From assembly GCA_014138725.1 (NCBI GenBank), contig JACJID010000001.1, positions 1,054,001 through 1,118,000 of the forward strand: a stretch of 64,000 nt of DNA, written 5' to 3'. Shown here piece after piece: positions 18,658 to 28,332 of this stretch; position 1 is the first letter of the stretch; each line of letters opens with the position of its first letter. The DNA is from Kutzneria viridogrisea. Its GTDB lineage: Bacteria > Actinomycetota > Actinomycetes > Mycobacteriales > Pseudonocardiaceae. A program made the translations under genes and the position numbers. The notes under the pieces were generated by a model, which saw only the letters and a list, made by a program, of their open reading frames with translations, was not told the origin of the DNA and did no database searches.

Positions 18658-19199
18658 TTGAGCGACGACACCGGCCCCGACCAGTCGGCCCCAGACCTTG
18701 GCACCTGCACGATCGGCCAGTTCGAACACCACGTGGCCTCCCGTGCAAGCCGCCCCGGGCTCGAGCGAGTCTGGGTGGTTGCCCAGGCGCACCCCTACCA
18801 CTCCGAGCAGTCACGGCAGGCCCGCAGACGCTGGCCCAGGCTCTCCTTGACCGCCAATGCGCGACTACCCAGCGACGACCCCGAGGAGCGGGCCCGGCAG
18901 TGGTGCCACAACTTCGCACTCCGCACCTGGATCATCGAGCACCTCGGCTCAGGCGACGTCCCGGACTGGGCTCCCCGAGACCCTCGCCACCGGCACCCTG
19001 GCAGTGCTCTCCCTCGCCCCCGATCAGGCCGCTGCGCTGTGCACGGACTGGCGTGATCGTCCGATCGAGCAGATCGGCGAGCCTTCGCCGACACCAGAAC
19101 CTCACAGCCCACCTCGACAGGCTTGTCGGCCACCTACCAGCCGGTCCAGCCAAGGATCGCGTGACTGGCTGGCGTGGAATCCGTGACCAACTGCCGTGA
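18658..19199 (+). pseudogene. Hypothetical protein gene broken by two frameshifts
   Basis: Three consecutive plus-strand frames each carry protein-like sequence: LSDDTGPDQSAPDLGTCTIG to WIIEHLGSGDVPDW (to about 18965), then ETLATGTLAVLSLAPDQAAA to DRPIEQI (to about 19075), then LRRHQNLTAHLDRLVGHLPA to the stop at 19199. Joined, they give one protein of about 180 aa of unknown family. The breaks near 18970 and 19080 suggest decay. A TTG at 18658 after GAGGAAC is the most likely start. Confidence 0.5.
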
Positions 19200-19608
19200 G
19201 ACCGGTGTCGGGCAGCCACCTGACCAGCCCTGACCGCGCAGGCCAGGAAAGCCTGCGTGCGCGGCCCAATGCTGCAGGCCGCTTCGGCCATGCTCCCGCG
19301 CGTGGAGGAACTCGACGACGGTCCAGGGACCCGTCGGCCCGATCAGGTGCGGTGACGCACGATTTATCGACGCCTATTCAGTGACGTTACGGGCCTGGTT
19401 GTGATAAAGCCAACGTATCTGGCGTAATCTGCTGGCCTCGCGCGGTCGGAGAATTCGAGCACCTCGTGTCGGGTTAACGGTTGACTCAATAAAGCACTGA
19501 AACAGTAGGGGGTGATCCACTAGCCCGAACAGTGGCTTGTCGCGCGCACCGGAAACCGGCTTGACTGGTCGAAGACGCATCAGCGTCATGTCTCACGATG
19601 GGGGTTCT

Positions 19609-20229
19609 GTGTTCAGCAGGTCTCGCGCGGCAATGATTGTCGCGGCAATTTCTGCTGCCACCCTGATTCAGGCGGGGCCGATTTCCAGTGCGGCCACCGG
19701 GCACCCGAATGGCGCCTCCGCCTCCACAACGCTAACGCCGGTGGACACCCGGCGCGATGGCGACCACTGTGTCTGGCTGTACGGCAAGTCCGAGGCAGGC
19801 AAGCCCTCGCCGCTGGTCGACAAGGCGTGCTCGGACATCTCGCCGGAAGCGGCCTCAGCCAAACTCGACGCGCAGCAGGCACAGCGTGCGGGCACCTCAG
19901 CCGCGCCCGCGGGCCGCGTCCGCATCATGATCTGGTACGTGGACGGCAACTTCAACGACTACAACCCCGCCACCGGTACGACCAACGGGCACCGGTCGGA
20001 CTGGATCGACGGCAAGGACGGGCCCTGCGACGCGGCCGGCTACCGGATCCCGACCGACTCCTTCTGGAGGGACAATCTGTCCTCCCTTGTCGGCGACAAC
20101 AACTGCCACACCGCACGACTGACCGACAAGGCCTTGGTCTACGCCCAGGACTTCCGGATCGACCCGTACTACGCTGGGAATTTGCAGGGCTACAACGACA
20201 ACGTCGGTCTGATCCACGCGCACAGCTGA
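19609..20229 (+). CDS. Secreted hypothetical protein (206 aa)
   Basis: A classical signal peptide (SRSRAAMIVAAISAATLIQA to ISSA) is followed by an Ala/Thr-rich linker and a compact Trp/Asn/Asp-rich domain (RIMIWYVDGNFNDYNPATG, WIDGKDGPCDAAGYRIPTDS, FRIDPYYAGNLQGYNDNVGL). It contains four Cys in the mature part, which could form disulfides. I chose GTG 19609 because GGGGGTT precedes it and the signal peptide starts there. Repeated aromatic/Asp motifs hint at metal or sugar binding, but I recognise no family. A bidirectional terminator follows. Confidence 0.75.
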   Translation: MFSRSRAAMIVAAISAATLIQAGPISSAATGHPNGASASTTLTPVDTRRDGDHCVWLYGKSEAGKPSPLVDKACSDISPEAASAKLDAQQAQRAGTSAAPAGRVRIMIWYVDGNFNDYNPATGTTNGHRSDWIDGKDGPCDAAGYRIPTDSFWRDNLSSLVGDNNCHTARLTDKALVYAQDFRIDPYYAGNLQGYNDNVGLIHAHS

Positions 20230-20254
20230 TCCGTCCGCTCGCACCTCGGCGATA

Positions 20255-20290
20255 GTGTGTGGCGGTCCACCGCACGAGACCGCCACACAC
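20255..20290. terminator. Bidirectional hairpin terminator
   Basis: GTGTGTGGCGGTC at 20255-20267 pairs perfectly with GACCGCCACACAC at 20278-20290 (13-bp stem, 10-nt loop), between the convergent secreted-protein gene and the CU044_5270 gene. Confidence 0.8.
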
Positions 20291-20295
20291 CGCTG

Positions 20296-21288
20296 TCATG
20301 GACGGCTGCTGGTATCCGCGACAAATGCCGAGGCCAACCACAGGTGATAGCGCACCGTGGCTGGTGTCCGCACGGTCGTGTGCAGCTGCGCGGTGTCCAC
20401 GCTCAACGCCACGTATTCCACCGCACGCAATACGCCGGTCTCCGGGTCAATCAGGAGATAGGCCCGTTGCGTGGGGAAACTGCCGGAGTCGGTCAATACT
20501 GCGGAGACCGCGATCGCCGGACGACCGGCGCGGTCGGTGGTCCGTCCCTCGACCGCGAGTCCCGGTCGGGTGGACAGGACCTCGAGGAACGCGGACGTCA
20601 CCGCTGGCTTGTTCAGCCACACGGGCCAGGTGTGCACCGCCTCGGTGAGGAACCACGCCGCATCGTGCTGCTGCCCGGCACGGGTGAACCAGTCCACCAG
20701 CCCACCGTGATCGGTCAGTGTGTCCGGCCACGGGGTCTTGTCGAACGGCCGGTCGTCAGTCATCGGCGTGGCCCCGGGCGGAAGGTTCTGTTCCCTGCTC
20801 ACACCGCGACCGGTGCCATCGGGCCGGACCCAGACCTCCGAGAGGCGCTCGGCCAGCAGGGATCCCAGGTCCTCACCACCGGTGCCCTGCACAGCCGTGA
20901 ACGACCAGGACCGGCTCTGGGAGTAGAAGACCGGTCCCCGGCCAGGCGGTGCGGGCTGACCGGCCGCGCGGACTGACAGGTCGCCGAGCAGGCTCCGTGC
21001 GTCGGTCTGCTGCGCGACAGGCTGGAAAGCGAGCAGGGGCGGGGTAGCCGCCACCGCGGTCGACGTCCCGATCACCTGGGTGGCCAGCAGCCCGGCACCG
21101 CCCACCGCCACCACGGCCAACCCCGCACCGACCAGCACACGCCGACGACTCAACCCCTTCGTGACCCGTTGATTCTCACCCGAGTCCTGGGCAATGTCCG
21201 CCGCCTCCCAGGGCGGGGTCGCCCCGTCCGCGGTCGTGGGCGACTGCGCCGCCAGCCGCTGCATCGCGCGCTCGATCCGCTGCTTCAC
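20296..21288 (-). CDS. CU044_5270-family membrane-anchored protein (sigma-factor partner)
   Basis: A 330-aa protein with a cytoplasmic N-terminus (about 45 aa), one transmembrane helix (RRRVLVGAGLAVVAVGGAGL) and an extracytoplasmic domain containing LLAFQPVAQQTDARSLLGDL, GPVFYSQSRSWSF and QRAYLLIDPETGVLRAVEY. Such proteins are typically encoded directly after an ECF sigma factor, as here with an ATGA overlap, and are thought to act as its regulator. The predicted role is sensing at the membrane and holding the sigma factor, inferred from gene order. Confidence 0.85.
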   Translation of the reverse strand: MKQRIERAMQRLAAQSPTTADGATPPWEAADIAQDSGENQRVTKGLSRRRVLVGAGLAVVAVGGAGLLATQVIGTSTAVAATPPLLAFQPVAQQTDARSLLGDLSVRAAGQPAPPGRGPVFYSQSRSWSFTAVQGTGGEDLGSLLAERLSEVWVRPDGTGRGVSREQNLPPGATPMTDDRPFDKTPWPDTLTDHGGLVDWFTRAGQQHDAAWFLTEAVHTWPVWLNKPAVTSAFLEVLSTRPGLAVEGRTTDRAGRPAIAVSAVLTDSGSFPTQRAYLLIDPETGVLRAVEYVALSVDTAQLHTTVRTPATVRYHLWLASAFVADTSSRP

Positions 21289-21842
21289 TGGGCGACCTTC
21301 CCTTCGAACGTGACTGTCGCAGTCCCGAGACCATCCTCATCAGGCAGTTCCTCACCACGTGCCAACGCCTCAGTGAACCGACGCCGCGCCCGGTGCAGCC
21401 GGACCGCGAACGTGGCCGTGGAGCACCCGGCGACGCGCGCCGCCTCTCGTGCGCTCAGCTGGTGCCACACGGTCAGCATCAGCGCTTCCCGGTCCCGCTC
21501 GGGCAGCTCCGCCAGCGCGGTGAGCACCGTGATCCGCTCCACCACCCCTGCCTCGGGACCGACCGCGCGGCCCGTGCCGGTCATGCGGGCGAGGTCGTCG
21601 GCGAGCAGGAGTTGCCGGTCGCTGCGGCGCCGCTGGTTGGCGATGAGGTGGCGGGTGGTGACCAGCAGCCAGGGCAACTCGGCATCCACGGGCAGCTCGG
21701 CACGCTTGCGCCAGGCCACCAAGAACGCCTCGTCCACGGCCTCGCGTGCGGCCGCGGGGGAGCAGCTGTTGAGCGCGTAGGCGAGAACCCGCGGGTGCAG
21801 CGCCCGGTAGAGCTGGGTGAACCGCTCCTGGTCGACCCCCAT
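21285..21842 (-). CDS. ECF-type RNA polymerase sigma factor
   Basis: A 185-aa sigma-70 family protein. Region 2 is in YRALHPRVLAYALNSCSPAA to WLLVTTRHLIANQRRR; region 4 in LAELPERDREALMLTVWHQL and SAREAARVAGCSTATFAVRL. The ATG at 21842 has GGAGG nine bases upstream; a longer frame to 21887 is possible. It overlaps the CU044_5270 gene by 4 nt. Target promoters cannot be read from this window. Confidence 0.9.
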   Translation of the reverse strand: MGVDQERFTQLYRALHPRVLAYALNSCSPAAAREAVDEAFLVAWRKRAELPVDAELPWLLVTTRHLIANQRRRSDRQLLLADDLARMTGTGRAVGPEAGVVERITVLTALAELPERDREALMLTVWHQLSAREAARVAGCSTATFAVRLHRARRRFTEALARGEELPDEDGLGTATVTFEGKVAQ

Positions 21843-22458
21843 GTGCCGGTGACCTCCGAACTCCCTCGAGGTGGTGTCACTGAGCAATGTCGCCAGCAGG
21901 GCCCATCCTTACAGCCACCCCTGGACAATTTTCCAGTCGGCTTGGCGAGGGGAGAGCGGTGCAACCACGGGGGGTGCGGACGGTCGTGCCCGGCGCCGGT
22001 GACCCCGGGTGTTCCCGCTGCGGTCAGGGCGGCCAGCGTGGTGCCGACGCCGATGTAGTCCCAGCTCACGAGCGGACAGGCCGGGCCCCAGCCGTAGTGC
22101 TCTGTGAGCTGCTGCCACAGCCCCGGCTATCGCCCGGTGAACCGCACTCTTCGATCGCAGTGAGCAGGCCACGTGAACTGCGGGCGACGCCCGCGCCTGA
22201 AGCGAGGCCGATACGCGACCGGGGGGCTGTCACTTCGCAGGACTGCCGCGGACCACCATCCGCAGTGCCGCGGCTGATGGCTGCGCGCGACCTATCTTCC
22301 GACGCCACTGGCTATCGACTCAGACTGCCCACCTTGAGCGGTTGCCTGCAGGACCTGTCACCACCCAGTTGGAGCATTGCTCACTTTCTGTGGCCCGCGT
22401 TAGCCCCGGTCGGGTTTGTCGCATTTTCGACGAACTGTGCAAACAGTATGGGGGAAGC
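21843..22458. other. Intergenic region between divergent genes
   Basis: About 600 bp with the sigma-factor gene leaving on the minus strand and the secreted-protein gene on the plus strand. The open frames (for example 21887-22465 plus) lack ribosome sites and motifs. I see no gene. Confidence 0.4.
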
Positions 22459-23781
22459 GTGCTGAGACAATTAACTTCGCTGTGCTCTGCCGTGACGACC
22501 GTCGCGTTGACAAGTGCGATCATCTCATTCGGAGGCGCCCCCGCCTTCGCGTAGGGTGGCGGACTGTGCGACGCGGGAACGAATTCCGCAGTCGCCACGC
22601 TCTGCGCCGACACCAACGCCAACGTGTATGGCACCTTCACGACCTTCAGATACCCCGCCATCACCTACGCCTCGACAGCGCCGTTGAACTCCACGGCATA
22701 CAACGGCACGCGGATGTTCACCAGCAACAACCTGTCGACATCATTCGAACTCGGCATGGGTGCCAGCTTCACCGACCAGGGCGCGCTCGTCTACCAGCCC
22801 TACTTCTGGGACTACGGACCGACTTCACGCTACAACCCGATTGGCGACGTGCTGTTCAAGCCGGACGACCGCCTCCACAGCTTCATGGGCATGCCCCACT
22901 GCACCGGTTGCACCACGTGGGACGTCTTCTACGACTTCAACATGATCGGCACCACCCAGGCAGGAGACACGCCGACCGCCCACCACGTCAGCACAGGCTG
23001 GACACTCGACGGGGAGCTCGCGAACGTGAGCTTCCCGCAGACACAGAACAGGATCCAGTACCTCGACGGCAACAACACCTTCCAACGGTTCAGCATCAAG
23101 GACCTCACCATCAGGGCACCGGAAGGAAACTGCTCCCCAGGCGCGGACCCGAAATACTGCTTCCGCTTCACCACCGGCGCCAACGTCAGCCCCGCACGCA
23201 CCGTGATCTCCTGGGACGTCAGCAAGGACGTGGTCACACCACCACGCCTCTCGCCCCGCACGGCACCGACCACCACGACGACTGGCGCGCCCAGCCCGGT
23301 AGCGACACGCGGCTACTTCAACGGTGTGGACCAGGCCCAGCTCAGCCAGTGCATGCACACCGCCCCGGACCAGTGCCTGACCACCGTTCCTGGCCTGTCA
23401 CGCTGCCTCCAGCAACGCAAAGCGTGCAACAGCGACGGCCTTGACGCGCTTCACGCGAGGGAGCCCGTTACGCGAACCGCACCGATGACAGTCGACCAGG
23501 CCCGAATCGCCGCCACCCACTTCCTCCATTTGACCGACACCCCGGCCAACCTCACCGCCGTCTACGACGACCAGCCCCCGCAACCAGGCGACCAGGCAGA
23601 CACCGCGGCGGCAGGCACGCCCTCGTCCGACGCGTCCACCATCACCGTGACAGCGCAGGGCGAGGTACGCGAACCCACCGATTCCCGCCGGCACCACCGT
23701 GGTGCCGTGATCGTCTTCGATCGCTCACACCACCAGGTGGTGCACGCCTGCCTGGGCGACACCTGCGCCACCCATCCCTGA
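22459..23781 (+). pseudogene. Secreted protein gene with an amber codon exactly at the signal-peptide junction
   Basis: From GTG 22459, preceded by GGGGGAAGC, the frame encodes a typical signal peptide (VLRQLTSLCSAVTTVALTSA, then IISFGGAPAFA) and then TAG at 22552-22554. The same frame continues without another stop for over 400 codons: GGGLCDAGTNSAVATLCADT, PLNSTAYNGTRMF, YFWDYGPTSRYNP, SFMGMPHCTGCTTWDVFYDF, then a Thr/Pro linker and a C-terminal domain ending FDRSHHQVVHACLGDTCATH. Cysteine pairs fit an exported protein. The family is unknown to me. Either the gene is inactivated by one substitution, or the amber is read through. The next in-frame start after the TAG would give a protein without a signal peptide. 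Confidence 0.65.
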
Positions 23782-23892
23782 CCGCGGCCTCCAGCCTCCC
23801 GCGGGTCTTCGTCAACGCCGCACTCCGCCTCACCTACTGCGGACAGCGCAGGCCGCCCCGGCGACGGCGAACACAGGCCCCAACTCGGTGAG

Positions 23893-24796
23893 CTAAAGGT
23901 TGTCCCGTAACGCCGTCTCGGCAAGATCGATGATCGTGATGTGGAGCGGGTGATCAGTGCGGACCGGCCGGAGTGGGTGCCGGTGTTCACGGGCGTGTCG
24001 GTGCGGGTGTTTCGCAAGCTCGTGCGGATCGTGGCCCGTCGGGGTGGTGAGCAGACCGGCACCGGCCGGCGGTGGGGCTTGTCGCTGGCGGATCGGGTGT
24101 TGCTGGTGGCGGTGTACTACCGGACGAATCTAACGTTTCGGCAGGTGGCGCTGTTGTTTGGGATCTCGAAGTCGGCCGCGAACCGGGTGGTGGATCATCT
24201 GGCGCCGCTGCTGGCGCTCGCGCCGGTGACCCGCGAGCACGGCCCGGACACCGTGCTGATCGTGGACGGCACGCTGGTGCCCACCCACGACCGCGGCATG
24301 TCCGCCTCGTCGAAGAACTACCGCTATTCGGTGAACATGCAGGTCGTCATCGACGCCAATACCCGCCTGGTGGTCGCGGTCGGCGAACCCACGCCGGGCA
24401 ACCGCAACGACTGCCGCGCCTACACCGACTCCGGCGTCGATCAGCAGTGCCGGGGCGCGAACGTGCTGGCGGACGGCGGCTACCAGGGCAACCCAGGGGT
24501 GATCATGCCCTACCGCCAGCCCCGCAAGGGACAACCACCGCTGCCGCAATGGAAAGAAGACCTCAACACCGTCCACAAGAGCGTCCGCGCACGGGTAGAG
24601 CACGCCCTGGCACACATGAAGTCCTGGAACATCCTGCGCAACTGCCGCCGCACACGCGACGGTGTCTGGCACGCCACCCGAGGCATCGCGCAGATGCGCA
24701 ATCTGTCCATGACGGCCTGAGCGGCCCCCGACAGCAGACAAGGCCGCTGTCACCCATGCCCGCCAACACTCTTGATCAATACGGGACAACCTTTAG
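23893..24796 (+). mobile_element. IS5-family insertion sequence, complete
   Basis: About 904 bp, bounded by CTAAAGGTTGTCCCGTA at 23893-23909 and the perfect complement at 24780-24796. If the outer TA is counted as target duplication, the terminal repeat is AAGGTTGTCCCGTA. It carries one intact transposase gene and lies between the amber-interrupted gene and the nuclease gene, 60 bp upstream of the latter's start. Confidence 0.85.
23941..24720 (+). CDS. IS5-family transposase (DDE_Tnp_4 type)
   Basis: A 259-aa single-frame transposase. The HTH region is LTFRQVALLFGISKSAANRV. The catalytic Asp residues are in VLIVDGTLVPTHDR and VLADGGYQGNPG, and the Glu in ARVEHALAHMKSWNILRNC. Length and motifs are complete, so it is probably functional. 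A GTG a few codons upstream is an alternative start. Confidence 0.9.
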   Translation: MERVISADRPEWVPVFTGVSVRVFRKLVRIVARRGGEQTGTGRRWGLSLADRVLLVAVYYRTNLTFRQVALLFGISKSAANRVVDHLAPLLALAPVTREHGPDTVLIVDGTLVPTHDRGMSASSKNYRYSVNMQVVIDANTRLVVAVGEPTPGNRNDCRAYTDSGVDQQCRGANVLADGGYQGNPGVIMPYRQPRKGQPPLPQWKEDLNTVHKSVRARVEHALAHMKSWNILRNCRRTRDGVWHATRGIAQMRNLSMTA

Positions 24797-24859
24797 GACG
24801 ACCACACCACGAGAACTCTGCCCACAGCGACTCTGGACCACTGATATCGAGGATCAGCA

Positions 24860-25998
24860 ATGCCCGGTAGAGCATGGACGATGCTACTCGCCGCGACATG
24901 CGCGCTCGCTGTTCTCGCGCCGCCCGCCGCGGCCCACGGCACGCATGCACACGAACCGTCATCCGTCGCCGGCCCAGCAGACGAGAACAACCTTCGTCAG
25001 GGCTGCCAAGCCCACAACGCGCTTGCCGACAGGCAGCAGGGATGGGCAAGAAACCGATTCGAACAGTGCTACCACTTCACCAAGGTGGTCAACCTCTTCA
25101 ACTCAAACCACGAGTACATGGTACAGTATCAGTGGGAGGAATGGATACTCGCGTTCGCCTATGACGGAAGCCGCCGAGTCGACTATGTGGTCAGCGTCGA
25201 GAACGCCAAACAGTCGAAACAGCTCTTCTCCGACATCGCGTTTCTGACCATCGGATTCAACGGATGCGATGGTCAACCCAACATTTCATGCAGTGGCACC
25301 CTCGCGCGGTCCAGCACCATCGAGGACTGGTACCACAGCCGCGTATGGACACCATCACGGTGACCTCGCCCAACGATGCCGGCGACGGCCCCGACCTGCT
25401 CGCATACTTCACCGGAAAGATCGGCTTCGTGGCCGAGTACCGCGACGGGAAAACCATCCCCGAAAATGAGGACGTTACCGCGATCAACCGGGTTAGGTTC
25501 GATTCGGTCGGACAACGCCTGGGTGGGAAATGTGAGGGAACCGTCTTCACAGACCTGACTCCGAACCTGGAGATCCACCTCACCGGTCACGGGACAGACC
25601 AGGAGGCCAGGAACGTGGACGACGCGCTGCATCATCCCGAACGGACCTTCCCCAGCGTCATTGGCAAGTCGGTACCAGGCGCAAGCCTGAGCAACCCCCT
25701 CCACCGGCTCATGGACGTCGGCGAGCGGAACAGGAACCACGACGCCTCCGTAGGAATCTGCAAAGACGTGTGGGGTCCTGACTACGCCGCCGGAGGTCTG
25801 GACTGCGACGAATACCCCTACAAAACGACACGAGAAGGCTCCTATACCTCGACCAACGGTAATCCGCAGGCCTGGAACGGCTCCGCACGCCCGATCAACA
25901 AGGAAGACAATAGTGAGGCCGGAACTCAACTCGGTGTCTTCTACGGCACCAATCGGGTTCTCGATAACGAAGCGTTCACGGTAAGTGTTGTCCCATAG
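24860..25998 (+). pseudogene. Secreted NucA/NucB-type deoxyribonuclease, one frameshift
   Basis: From ATG 24860 (GAGG upstream) a signal peptide (MLLAATCALAVLAPPAAAHG) precedes NRFEQCYHFTKVVNLFN and the segment TIEDWYHSRVW, where the frame ends at 25363. Another frame continues without a gap: ITVTSPNDAGDGPDLLAYFT, INRVRFDSVGQRLGG, LHHPERTFPSVIGKSVPG and CDEYPYKTTREGS, ending at 25998. The last motif is the signature region of NucA/NucB nucleases, which degrade extracellular DNA. Joined, the protein is about 380 aa. The break lies near 25345-25355, consistent with one missing base. It could be an assembly error, since both halves look otherwise conserved. Downstream small genes make it a candidate toxin with immunity partners. 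Confidence 0.65.
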
Positions 25999-26140
25999 GC
26001 CGCATGCGGGGTCCGGGACGCACCTTCCCGGGCCCCCGCACGCAACCGCATCGCCGAATGCGGATCTAGGTCGGTGTTCGAGTATGCTAGAAGGGTGTAG
26101 GGGTAAGCCTGTGGCCGATCAACTTGCGAGCTGAGGTTCA

Positions 26141-26674
26141 ATGGTGACGCAGAACCCGAGGCAGGTATTCACGTTCAAGCCTGACTATCGGATTTTCACG
26201 TTGCGTGACGTCGAATGCGATGCGGGGGTCGGCAGATCGGAGGCCGTCCGCGAGGCCAACCGGAACGCCAGCGCGTGCACCGATTATGAGGTGTACGTAG
26301 CGTGCGCCCAAGATCTATTCGATGTCTCCGTCACCATCGAGACCCTGCCAGGCGAGCCCGAGCCCGGTGACTGCGATTTCGAGTGGAGTCGCGGAATTGA
26401 CTATGAGCTGACCTGTCCGAGTGGAGAACTCCGCCTTGGAGATCCCACAACCTACGGATTCACCGTCGCGCTTCCAGATGGATCTGGGGTTTACGCTATC
26501 CGTGTTCGACATGCAGGAAGGGAACAAGCCGATCAAGCCAGGAACGACGCGCTGGCGAACTGGCAGGGCACTTCGTCCGCCGCGCCGCCCACCTCGGCGA
26601 ACGGTGACGCGATCGAGAGGTACCTCCTCCAACTATGGCACCGGTCGCCCATAGCGGACGACGACAGTGACTGA
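26141..26674 (+). CDS. Hypothetical cytoplasmic protein (177 aa) downstream of the nuclease
   Basis: Starts at ATG 26141 with GAGG six bases upstream. It has no signal peptide. The sequence is acidic (PGEPEPGDCDFEWSRGIDYE, IADDDSD), with a possible beta-rich core (TYGFTVALPDGSGVYAIRVR). An acidic partner encoded next to a secreted nuclease is a usual arrangement for an immunity or inhibitor protein, but this is inference. A ComJ-like role, known beside nucA in Bacillus, was considered; I see no recognisable similarity. Confidence 0.65.
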   Translation: MVTQNPRQVFTFKPDYRIFTLRDVECDAGVGRSEAVREANRNASACTDYEVYVACAQDLFDVSVTIETLPGEPEPGDCDFEWSRGIDYELTCPSGELRLGDPTTYGFTVALPDGSGVYAIRVRHAGREQADQARNDALANWQGTSSAAPPTSANGDAIERYLLQLWHRSPIADDDSD

Positions 26675-26759
26675 CGGGTCCGCGTCAAGATCGGCACGCT
26701 ACACTGCCCATGCGCGCACGCGGCATGGGTGACAACGCCGTTCACAGCGGAGGCGAGCA

Positions 26760-27563
26760 ATGAGCGACCGGCACTCCTACTGGTTCCCCTTGTTCCTCGC
26801 CGGTGTCCTGCTTCTGCCGTACAGGTACATCATGGAGACGGTTGAGGACGCCGCCCTGCCTGCCGGCAAACCGTTCACAGTCCAGGACAATAGGTTCGAA
26901 TCTCCCTGGGGTGAGGTTACCCCCAACAGCAGCTTGGCCTGGATTCTGTCGAGCGCTATCGTGGCCGCTATCCTGATAGTCGCGACGATCTGGTGGTATC
27001 GACGATTGAACCGGCAGGGATGGCACCCGGGTGCGGTCGCTATAAGGGCTGCCGTGGTGGCCGTAGTTGGCGGCGCATTGCTTACACTCCTGGCGGACAT
27101 GGTCCGAAATGGGCGCGAGGGTGTCAGGCTGGCAATTTCGACCTCGGTTGTTCTTCTTGTTGCCGCAGGTGTCCTGTTCCTCCGGTATCATCATCTCGGT
27201 CGCCCGGCCTGGGGTGTGGGTGCGACGCTGACGTTGGCGTTCGCGGTAGCAACATTCCTGGTATCGCAATTCACGGTCTCTGTACTGGTGTTGCTTGTTG
27301 CGGTCGGGGCCGCCGCGTTGGCTTGGTACGAGCGTGCGATTGTCGCGGCGACGGCCTCCATCACACTCATGGCCCTCACGGCATGGACGGCACGCCACAT
27401 TGTCAGCAGCGGTGACACCAGGCTGGGATTCCTGATGGTGGACCAGGCGCCCAGCGCGGTTCCCGTGCTGTCGAATCTGGCGGCGTTGGGGCCTGGAATA
27501 GTACTGCTGCTGAGTTCTGGAGTTTCCCTGCTGCTTCGGGCACGAGCACCTCGCGCAGCCTAA
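26760..27563 (+). CDS. Multi-spanning membrane protein (267 aa), function unknown
   Basis: About eight hydrophobic segments, for example YWFPLFLAGVLLLPYRYI, ILSSAIVAAILIVATIWW, AAVVAVVGGALLTLLADM, ISTSVVLLVAAGVLFL, TLTLAFAVATFLVSQF, VSVLVLLVAVGAAALAW and PGIVLLLSSGVSLLL. A short extracytoplasmic loop follows the first helix (TVEDAALPAGKPFTVQDNR). It lies 85 bp after the acidic gene and in the same orientation, with GGAGG before its ATG. No transporter motif is visible. Confidence 0.7.
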   Translation: MSDRHSYWFPLFLAGVLLLPYRYIMETVEDAALPAGKPFTVQDNRFESPWGEVTPNSSLAWILSSAIVAAILIVATIWWYRRLNRQGWHPGAVAIRAAVVAVVGGALLTLLADMVRNGREGVRLAISTSVVLLVAAGVLFLRYHHLGRPAWGVGATLTLAFAVATFLVSQFTVSVLVLLVAVGAAALAWYERAIVAATASITLMALTAWTARHIVSSGDTRLGFLMVDQAPSAVPVLSNLAALGPGIVLLLSSGVSLLLRARAPRAA

Positions 27564-27788
27564 TCCGCCCGAGGCGCGTTTCAGGGGTGGCGTTGCCGGA
27601 TTCACCGGCGGCCCCGCGGGCGCCTTCGGGGATGTCCGGTGCGCCTTCGCGCACATGCCTGAGGCTTCCGGGTGGCATGGAGGGCATTAGGTTGAAATTC
27701 CTATCTGCGTGCGGTGCCCGGCGCGATACGGGCAAGGGCAATTTAACCAGATGTTCTCTTTGATACCGGTGGAGCTTGGAGTAAGTGA

Positions 27789-28283
27789 GTGAAGTCTCTT
27801 GCTGCGATCGAGATTGAACGGTACGACTGGGACTCAATGCCGGTAATGGGAGACCGGTCCGAACAGGTTCCTCTGAACCTGTTCGGTCTGATCGCCGCCG
27901 ATAGCGAGAGCGCCGTTGAGGAGTTCTACTGGGGTCTTGAGAACGTTGTGGTGGTGCAGGGTCAGCTATTCGAAGCTGCACCTGCGGTAGTTTCAGTGTT
28001 GCTTGCTTCGCTGGTTGGCGAGTTGTCTCCTTCGGCACGGAGGATGATCCTCGAGCTCCTCTTCCAGCTCGTGTCGGGTGAGTCGGATGAGGAAGCTATC
28101 GAGCGAGGGAATCCGGAACTGGGCGCCGCCTGCCGCGAACAGGCTCGCCTGGGAATTTCTGTGCTCTACTCCGAACTTTATGGCCACTTTTCGGTGGCGG
28201 CTAGAGATATACTTGAGGTTGTCGAGGTAGACAAGGGGAGGTTATTTCATCATGTTGAGCGCAGGGGTAAAGTGAAGAAGTGA
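27789..28283 (+). CDS. Hypothetical protein (164 aa), paralogue of the next gene; immunity-like
   Basis: GTG start at 27789 with GGAG upstream. An all-alpha, acidic protein without signal peptide: DSESAVEEFYWGLENVVVV, VVSVLLASLVGELSPSARR, ILELLFQLVSGESDEEAIER, ILEVVEVDKGRLFHHVE. The helical, HEAT-like repeats and the closing pattern ILxxVExDxGRL are shared with the following gene, so they arose by duplication. Codon usage is less GC-rich than in the neighbours, which suggests recent transfer. The pattern fits immunity genes that accumulate beside toxins, but I cannot name a family. Confidence 0.65.
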   Translation: MKSLAAIEIERYDWDSMPVMGDRSEQVPLNLFGLIAADSESAVEEFYWGLENVVVVQGQLFEAAPAVVSVLLASLVGELSPSARRMILELLFQLVSGESDEEAIERGNPELGAACREQARLGISVLYSELYGHFSVAARDILEVVEVDKGRLFHHVERRGKVKK

Positions 28284-28332
28284 ATCTGTTCCGCTGGTTC
28301 TAGATGGCACTCGCAAATGTGAGGGTAGTGTT

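Noticed and set aside
26885-26910. TTCGAATC stretch resembling a tRNA T-loop
   Set aside because: It lies inside a well-supported membrane-protein gene and has no other tRNA arms.
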